This document shows, piece after piece, positions 57,813 through 64,000 of a DNA stretch of 64,000 bases (position 1 is its first letter; each line of letters starts with the position of its first letter). The notes under the pieces were generated by a model. It saw only the letters and a list, made by a program, of their open reading frames with translations. It was not told the origin of the DNA and did not search any database. The position numbers and the translations under genes are program-made. The stretch is from Myxococcus sp. CA023 (GTDB lineage: Bacteria > Myxococcota > Myxococcia > Myxococcales > Myxococcaceae): the NCBI RefSeq assembly GCF_010998615.1, contig NZ_JAAEAH010000051.1:1-64000 (forward strand). The letters are read 5' to 3'.

Positions 57813-57861
57813 TTGGCCCAGTGAGATTCGTCAATTCTGGCCCGGTGGGCGGGCCAGTGAG
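57813..57861. promoter_or_regulatory. Operator-like triple repeat between MocR and cupin genes
   Basis: TGGCCCAGTGAG (57813-57824), TGGCCCGGTGGG (57838-57849) and CGGGCCAGTGAG (57850-57861) are three related 12-mers. On the minus strand TTGACG (plus 57829-57834) is a good -35 for the regulator gene and lies between copies one and two. Bound MocR would cover it, consistent with autoregulation. Confidence 0.5.
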
Positions 57862-57897
57862 GGCGCAAGGTGACGGCGTTTCCTCACAGGAGCCGTC

Positions 57898-58362
57898 ATG
57901 AACCCCACGTCCTTGTCCTTTGCGTCCTCGCGCCCGGTCGACCCCGAGCGCATGCCCTGGATTCCCATGGGGCCCGCGGGCCTCTCCTTCAAGCCGCTGC
58001 GCTTCTTCCAGGATGGCTCCGGCTGGATGTACCTCTTCCGCTTGGAGCCCGGCACCGTCATTCCCCGGCACCGTCACACCAGCGAGGCGCACGGCTTCAA
58101 CCTCTCCGGGACTCGCGAGCTGCTCGACACGGGGGAGGTGATTGGTCCCGGTGGCTACGTCTACGAGCCGCCCGGCAATGTCGATAGCTGGCGGGTGACG
58201 GGCGACGCGCCGGTAGTCCTGCTGATCACCGTGCGCGGGGCCATCGAGTACCTGACGGAGGATGGCCAGGTCTCCAAGCGCGTCACGTCAGAGGAGCGTC
58301 TCCAGACCTATCGCCGCTGGTGCGAAGCGAACCGCGCGCCGTTCCTGGCCACCCTCGAGTGA
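57898..58362 (+). CDS. Cupin-domain protein (dihydroxyacetophenone dioxygenase-like)
   Basis: 154 residues. Cupin motif 1 region: FRLEPGTVIPRHRHTSEAHGFNLSG (metal His residues) and motif 2 GPGGYVYEPPGNVDSWRV. The pattern fits the 2,4'-dihydroxyacetophenone-dioxygenase-like / ChrR-like cupin family. Divergently arranged with the MocR regulator across about 100 bases, so it is the probable regulatory target. Reaction not assignable; could be an oxygenase or a small-molecule binding protein. Confidence 0.8.
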   Translation: MNPTSLSFASSRPVDPERMPWIPMGPAGLSFKPLRFFQDGSGWMYLFRLEPGTVIPRHRHTSEAHGFNLSGTRELLDTGEVIGPGGYVYEPPGNVDSWRVTGDAPVVLLITVRGAIEYLTEDGQVSKRVTSEERLQTYRRWCEANRAPFLATLE

Positions 58363-58405
58363 GCCCGGCGTCATCGCGTGAAGGCACGCTTGTTATGCTG
58401 ACGCG

Positions 58406-58738
58406 GTGAAGACTCGGCACCTCAAGCTCGTGCTCCTGGCCCTGACCGTGGCGGGAGTGGCCATCCCCTACGCCGCCTTCGTGCCCTTCGTCGTGGAGCA
58501 CGGGCTGGATGTGCCACTGCTCGTCGCGCAGGCCGCGGCCAATCGCATCAGCGCGTTCGCATGGCTGGACGTCGTGGTGTCCGCGGTCGTGCTGCTGGTG
58601 GCCGCGTACTCCGGCCAATTCATCCAGCGGAACCAAGCCCTCTTCGTCACCGGCCTCACCTTGTTGGCCGGCGTTTCGGCGGGCCTGCCGCTGTTCCTGT
58701 ACTTCGCGCTCGATGCCGGCGCGTTCAAGCGGGATTGA
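58406..58738 (+). CDS. DUF2834-type small membrane protein
   Basis: 110 residues from a GTG at 58406. Three hydrophobic helices: KLVLLALTVAGVAIPYAAFV, FAWLDVVVSAVVLLVAAYSG, and ALFVTGLTLLAGVSAGLPLFLY, ending in LDAGAFKRD. Matches the short DUF2834 pattern. It follows the cupin gene by 43 bases and may be co-transcribed. Function unknown. Between it and ettA (58739-58996) there is a GC-rich stem, GGGGGCGG (58837-58844) with CCGCCCCC (58871-58878), and no gene. Confidence 0.75.
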   Translation: MKTRHLKLVLLALTVAGVAIPYAAFVPFVVEHGLDVPLLVAQAAANRISAFAWLDVVVSAVVLLVAAYSGQFIQRNQALFVTGLTLLAGVSAGLPLFLYFALDAGAFKRD

Positions 58739-58996
58739 AAGAAGATGGACGCCGTCATGGAGCAGCCGGAGCAGGCGGCCACGACGGAGTAGGCCCAGGG
58801 GGCTCCTGGCTGCACCGTTCGCTTTTCCACGCCTGCGGGGGCGGGCCAAGGGGCGACGGCTTGTTCCGGGCCGCCCCCACCTGCCGGGGCCGGTCGTTCG
58901 AGCCCCACGGGGTTGGGGGACGCTCTCGCCTTGAGTGCGCTGTTGCACCCTGGTATCCGCAGAGCCCCTCACTCCGCCTCAAGCAGGAAGCCCCAG

Positions 58997-60676
<1,680 letters not shown>

Positions 60677-60691
60677 GCCGCTGGAAGTCCG

Positions 60692-60722
60692 GAGCCACCG
60701 TACCGGCAAGGTGCGGTGGCTC
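60692..60722 (+). terminator. Hairpin after ettA
   Basis: GAGCCACCGTACC (60692-60704) / GGTGCGGTGGCTC (60710-60722), 13-bp stem with one G-T wobble, 5-base loop. No T tract. It lies 16 bases past the stop and serves either convergent gene. Confidence 0.6.
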
Positions 60723-60736
60723 GACGGCACTTCACC

Positions 60737-60829
60737 TCAGCAGGCGTCGATGCACTCCACCGTGAAGAACGGCGTCACGTCCTCGGTGGCGTGGCAGTCC
60801 GGGTTCGCGCAGGAACAGTGCAGCGTCAT
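60737..60829 (-). CDS. Possible 30-residue Cys-rich peptide
   Basis: ATG at 60827-60829, four bases after the M15 peptidase stop (60834-60836) on the same strand, to TGA 60737-60739. It begins MTLHCSCANPDCHATEDV and ends ECIDAC, with cysteines at 5, 7, 12, 26 and 30. There is no signal peptide. It could be translated by coupling to the peptidase, or be the last part of a decayed Cys-rich exported protein. Not seen before by me. Confidence 0.35.
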   Translation of the reverse strand: MTLHCSCANPDCHATEDVTPFFTVECIDAC

Positions 60830-60833
60830 TGAG

Positions 60834-61742
60834 TCAGGGCCGGTACTCCCAGTGCCAGGGCTCGGACGGGACGGTGCGCACGAAGCCGAAGTTCTTCGCG
60901 TTGTTGGCCATCCACCGGTACGTCGAGGTGCCCGTGCCGCCCGTGTTGACGTCCACCGCGATGCCGCCCTGGTGGTTGGAATAGCCCGGAGGCGCGGCCA
61001 GGTTGCCAGTGCCGTTCTTGTACGCGCGGTACAGCGCTTCCTGCTCCGCCATGCTGCGGAAGCCGCTGTTCACCTTCAGGGTGATGCCCTGCGCGCGCGC
61101 CGCCGCGTACATGCGGTTGTACGCCGCCGCCGCGTCCGAGCGCATCTCCTTGCCGTTCGGGACCGACGAGAGCGAAATCTGCCGCGGCTGCCCGTTCACA
61201 TAGCCCGTGACGACCCGACCGCCACCGCCACCGCCCGGGTTGGTGACGGGGCCCTGCACGTTGATGCCCAGCTTGTCCCACGTCTTGGGACCGACGATGC
61301 CGTCCGCCACCAGACCGCGGGACTGCTGGAAGGCCTTCACCGCCGACTGCGTCTTCGGACCGAACACGCCGTCCGCCGTGCCCGACTTGAAGCCCAGCAC
61401 GTTGAGCCGCTGCTGGAGCGCACGCACCGGCTCACCCCGCGCGCCATTGCGCAGCGTGGGACCCGAGCCGCCCGCTCCGCCCGCTGAGTTGAGCGCGTTC
61501 CACGTCTTGGGACCGACGATGCCGTCCACCTGGAGCCCGCGAGCACGCTGGAAGGCCTGCACCGCTGACTGCGTCTTCGGACCGAACACGCCATCCGCGG
61601 CGCCTGGGTTGAAGCCCGCGGCCCTGAGCTTGTTCTGGAGTTGCGTCACGGCCGCGCCGCGCGCTCCGCTGCGCAGCGTGGGCGAGGCAGAACGAGACGC
61701 GCTGCTGGACGCAGCCGCAGAGGAGCGGGCAATGGCTACCAT
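60834..61742 (-). CDS. M15 peptidase with two peptidoglycan-binding domains
   Basis: 302 residues from ATG 61742 (AAGGGAAGAG upstream). Two near-identical PG_binding_1 domains at about 22-85 and 96-160, each with GADGVFGPKTQSAV-like and VDGIVGPKTW motifs. A Gly hinge follows, then a VanY/M15 domain: SGFRSMAEQEALY, PPGYSNHQGGIAVDV (metal His and Asp), PSEPWHWEYRP. There is no obvious signal peptide, only a Ser/Ala-rich N-terminus, which is odd for a wall enzyme; export by another route or lytic release is possible. Probable DD- or LD-carboxypeptidase. Confidence 0.9.
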   Translation of the reverse strand: MVAIARSSAAASSSASRSASPTLRSGARGAAVTQLQNKLRAAGFNPGAADGVFGPKTQSAVQAFQRARGLQVDGIVGPKTWNALNSAGGAGGSGPTLRNGARGEPVRALQQRLNVLGFKSGTADGVFGPKTQSAVKAFQQSRGLVADGIVGPKTWDKLGINVQGPVTNPGGGGGGRVVTGYVNGQPRQISLSSVPNGKEMRSDAAAAYNRMYAAARAQGITLKVNSGFRSMAEQEALYRAYKNGTGNLAAPPGYSNHQGGIAVDVNTGGTGTSTYRWMANNAKNFGFVRTVPSEPWHWEYRP

Positions 61743-62266
61743 GGGGGGCTCTTCCCTTAAAAGAAGAATGGAGTTGGAACCATTTTCCCAACCGCTCAAA
61801 GAAAGTTGCCTGGGATTCCGTCACAAACGCGTGTCAATCCAAGCGCGCGCTCATGATTGAGCTGTGTTTCGTGGCGTGACGGAAAATTTGCGCCAAGGTG
61901 ACAGTGGGCAGACGGGATTCGTGGCATTCGTTGTTGTGGAAAATTCCACCTTCGCCGTCTGGTTTGTTATTGGCTGACGCGTGCGGGGGGGGAGTCGCAT
62001 GTGTGCCGCCCGGGACGCACCCCTGGTGTGGAGCCGCACGTGCAGGCCCCAGGCACCCAACCCGGCGGCCGATCAAGCCCTGGGGAAACGCCCGTAAAGG
62101 CCGTTTCATAGAGAAAACCTCAGGTTCCTGAAGGAACAACCTTGGGAAGTGCCCCGTCGGAAGGCTGTTCTAGTCGGGTCGGGACAAGAAGTGGCCGACG
62201 AAGCTTGCATTCGTCCCGCGCTGCTGAATGTTGTCCCCAAGGTTTTTTCTAGGGAGAGAGAGAGTC
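61743..62266. other. 524-base intergenic region before htpX
   Basis: No coding frame with bias. It is AT-richer than its surroundings in the first 200 bases. GTGGAA-AA-TTCCAC (61936-61949) is a small inverted repeat, a possible operator. No heat-shock sigma-type -35/-10 pair is convincing. The end carries AGGGAGAGAGAGAG (62251-62264) as the ribosome site of htpX. Confidence 0.5.
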
Positions 62267-63184
62267 ATGAAGGGAAGCTTCGCCAAGCGCATCACACTTT
62301 TCGTCCTGACCAACCTCGCGGTGGTCGCGATGCTGGCGATCGTCGGGCAGCTCATCGGGGTGGAGAACCTGCTCGCCCGCCGCGGCGTGGGGCTGAACCT
62401 GCCGGGCCTGCTCATCATGGCGGCGGTGATGGGCTTCGGCGGCGCCATCTTCTCGCTGCTCATCTCCAAGCCCATGGCCAAGTGGAGCACGGGGGCGAAG
62501 GTCATCACGTCGCCGCGCTCGGAGGACGAGCGCTGGCTGGTGGAGACGGTGCACCGGCTGGCCCGCGACGCGGGCATTGGCATGCCCGACGTGGCCATCT
62601 ACGACAGCCCGGACATGAACGCCTTCGCCACGGGCGCCAGGCGCAACAGCGCCCTGGTCGCGGTGTCCACCGGCCTGCTCCATGGCATGAAGCGGGACGA
62701 GGTGGAGGCCGTGCTCGGCCACGAGGTGGCCCACGTGGCCAACGGTGACATGGTGACGCTCACGCTGCTGCAGGGCGTGCTCAACACCTTCGTCATCTTC
62801 CTCAGCCGCGTGGTGGGCTTCTTCGTGGACCGCTTCCTCAGCCGCTCCGAGGATGGCGAGGAGAGCGGCGGCTCGGGGCCGGCCTACTTCATCACCAGCA
62901 TCGTGCTCCAAATCGTGTTTGGCATCGGCGCCAGCATGATCGTGGCCTGGTACAGCCGCCGGCGTGAGTTCCGCGCGGATGACGGCGGCGCGCAGCTGGT
63001 GGACCCGGGCGCCATGGCGCGGGCGCTGAACCGGCTGCGCATGCAGCAGGGGGAGCCGGCCATGCTGCCTTCCAACATGCAGGCGTTCGGCATCCGGGGC
63101 GGTGGGATGATGGCGCTCTTCTCCAGCCACCCGCCGCTGGAGCTGCGCATCCAGCGCCTGATGGACGGTAGCTGGAAGCGCTGA
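62267..63184 (+). CDS. htpX: Membrane zinc metalloprotease HtpX
   Basis: 305 residues from ATG 62267. Two N-terminal helices ([41 protein letters not shown]), the M48 zinc motif [13 protein letters not shown], further helices ([40 protein letters not shown]), then [15 protein letters not shown] with the third zinc ligand Glu. Degrades misfolded inner-membrane proteins. Length is near E. coli HtpX (about 293). Stand-alone gene with a long leader and its own hairpin. Confidence 0.95.
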   Translation: MKGSFAKRITLFVLTNLAVVAMLAIVGQLIGVENLLARRGVGLNLPGLLIMAAVMGFGGAIFSLLISKPMAKWSTGAKVITSPRSEDERWLVETVHRLARDAGIGMPDVAIYDSPDMNAFATGARRNSALVAVSTGLLHGMKRDEVEAVLGHEVAHVANGDMVTLTLLQGVLNTFVIFLSRVVGFFVDRFLSRSEDGEESGGSGPAYFITSIVLQIVFGIGASMIVAWYSRRREFRADDGGAQLVDPGAMARALNRLRMQQGEPAMLPSNMQAFGIRGGGMMALFSSHPPLELRIQRLMDGSWKR

Positions 63185-63202
63185 CGCGAGCGCGGTGGTC
63201 AC

Positions 63203-63238
63203 CCCGGCGCATGTCACGAACAGGTGACATGCGCCGGG
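63203..63238 (+). terminator. Hairpin after htpX
   Basis: Perfect 15-bp inverted repeat CCCGGCGCATGTCAC (63203-63217) / GTGACATGCGCCGGG (63224-63238), 6-base loop GAACAG. No T tract follows. Confidence 0.65.
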
Positions 63239-63383
63239 CTGCTCTGTGACGCGGCGACGGGGCCTGTGACGGTGAGGCAACAACGAGGGCCCGCGCGTTG
63301 CGGTCGTGCATTTCGTCCTGTAACGGGACTGCAAACTCGAGTCTGTGCGCGCTTTCGCGCGCTGCTGGCAGTTCCGCGCCGTC

Positions 63384-64000
63384 ATGACCCCCACTGCTTC
63401 GTTCCGCGCTGCTCTCCAGGTCCTGTTGTCCGGCTCCGCGCTGCTTCTGGCGCCCCTTGCCCACGCGCAGCAGGACGATGCCGCGCCCTCGTCCGCCACC
63501 GAGCCGCCTCCCGCGTCAGAGCCCACGCCGACGCCGGTTCCCGAGGCGGCGATGCCCGAGCCGGAGACGAAGCCCCAGGCCAAGAAGGAGGAGCGGGCCT
63601 GGTACGACCGCATCCGCATCCGGGGCTACACGCAGTTCCGCTACAACCGGCTGCCCAGCTTCCGGGTGAATGACGAGCTGGTCAACGACCAGGGCGACCG
63701 CTTCCTCGGCAAGAACACCGGCTTTGGCATCCGGCGCGCGCGCCTCGTGCTGTTCGGTGACGTCCACGACCGCGTGTCCATCTACCTCCAGCCGGACTTC
63801 GCGTCGGTCATCGGGGACCAGTACAACGTCACCATCATGCGGGACTGGTACGCGGACATCTTCCTGGACGCGAAGAAGGAGTTCCGTCTGCGCGTGGGCC
63901 AGTCGAAGGTGCCGTACGGCTTCGAGAACCTCCAGTCCAGCCAGAACCGCCTCGCGCTGGACCGCAACGACGCCATCAACAGCGGGCTCAAGGACGAGCG
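63384..64000 (+). CDS. OprO/OprP-type porin, 3' truncated by window edge
   Basis: 205 codons visible, running off the right end. Signal peptide (VLLSGSALLLAPLAHA), a Pro/Glu-rich spacer, then porin strands: RIRIRGYTQFRYNRLPSF, GFGIRRARLVLFGDVHDRVS, YLQPDFASV, DIFLDAKKEFRLRVGQSKVPYGFENL. These fit the polyphosphate/phosphate-selective porin family; selectivity cannot be judged from this part. The leader has one CTGTAAC (near 63318) like half a Pho box. Confidence 0.85.
   Translation, partial: MTPTASFRAALQVLLSGSALLLAPLAHAQQDDAAPSSATEPPPASEPTPTPVPEAAMPEPETKPQAKKEERAWYDRIRIRGYTQFRYNRLPSFRVNDELVNDQGDRFLGKNTGFGIRRARLVLFGDVHDRVSIYLQPDFASVIGDQYNVTIMRDWYADIFLDAKKEFRLRVGQSKVPYGFENLQSSQNRLALDRNDAINSGLKDE

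Overview
The window is high-GC DNA (roughly two-thirds G+C, strong G/C bias at third codon positions) with gene content typical of a myxobacterium, most likely Myxococcus or a close relative. Supporting signs are two eukaryotic-type Ser/Thr kinases (one fused to a STAND NTPase and an FGE-sulfatase domain, one with a PEGA tail), many lipoproteins, an ADYC-domain protein, paired HEAT-repeat proteins beside a LytM-type peptidase, a TPR/PEGA/TonB-receptor fusion, and metallopeptidase debris of the M57 type. The assignment is an inference from gene content. I saw no rRNA, tRNA, CRISPR array, insertion sequence or prophage.

Layout. 1-5.2 kb is an eroded edge: an aspartyl-protease/PDZ pseudogene running in from the left, an S41 peptidase, coding debris, an ankyrin-like membrane protein, a ceramidase-like protein and a frameshifted Cys-rich relic. 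5.2-14.4 kb holds a GNAT acetyltransferase one base downstream of a TonB-receptor fusion, a Uma2 nuclease, a 1528-residue helicase-nuclease and a HIT protein. 14.6-24.6 kb carries secreted lipoproteins, a receiver protein, the kinase-STAND-FGE giant, an ADYC protein and an RND-pump remnant. 24.7-31.6 kb is metabolic and transport: GH77 glucanotransferase, AMIN-like lipoprotein, then a same-strand run of aminotransferase, nucleotide-transporter-like protein and Tat-exported epimerase. After about 1.2 kb with no convincing gene comes a topoisomerase III-RecQ fusion of about 1550 residues (32.7-37.4 kb).

37.6-48.9 kb: MBL-fold hydrolase and cardiolipin synthase (convergent, stop codons overlapping), a deleted M57 peptidase relic, DUF5335 protein, a ClpX-like ATPase without the zinc domain, treZ, a discoidin-domain secreted protein, M20 dipeptidase and GST. 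48.9-53.5 kb: a minus-strand cassette of two HEAT-repeat proteins and an M23 peptidase, then a PEGA kinase. 53.6-64 kb: ABC-2 exporter, phosphoesterase, a MocR regulator divergent from a cupin with repeated operator-like sites between them, DUF2834 protein, EttA, an M15 peptidoglycan peptidase with a possible 30-residue Cys-rich downstream ORF, HtpX, and the start of an OprO/P-type porin cut by the right edge.

The most interesting items are the TopIII-RecQ single-chain fusion, the kinase-STAND-FGE protein, the TPR-PEGA-TonB receptor, the zinc-domain-less ClpX that keeps a ClpP-docking-like LGF loop, and the HEAT/HEAT/LytM cassette. No unmistakable new defence system was found; the helicase-nuclease next to a Uma2 gene is the nearest candidate.
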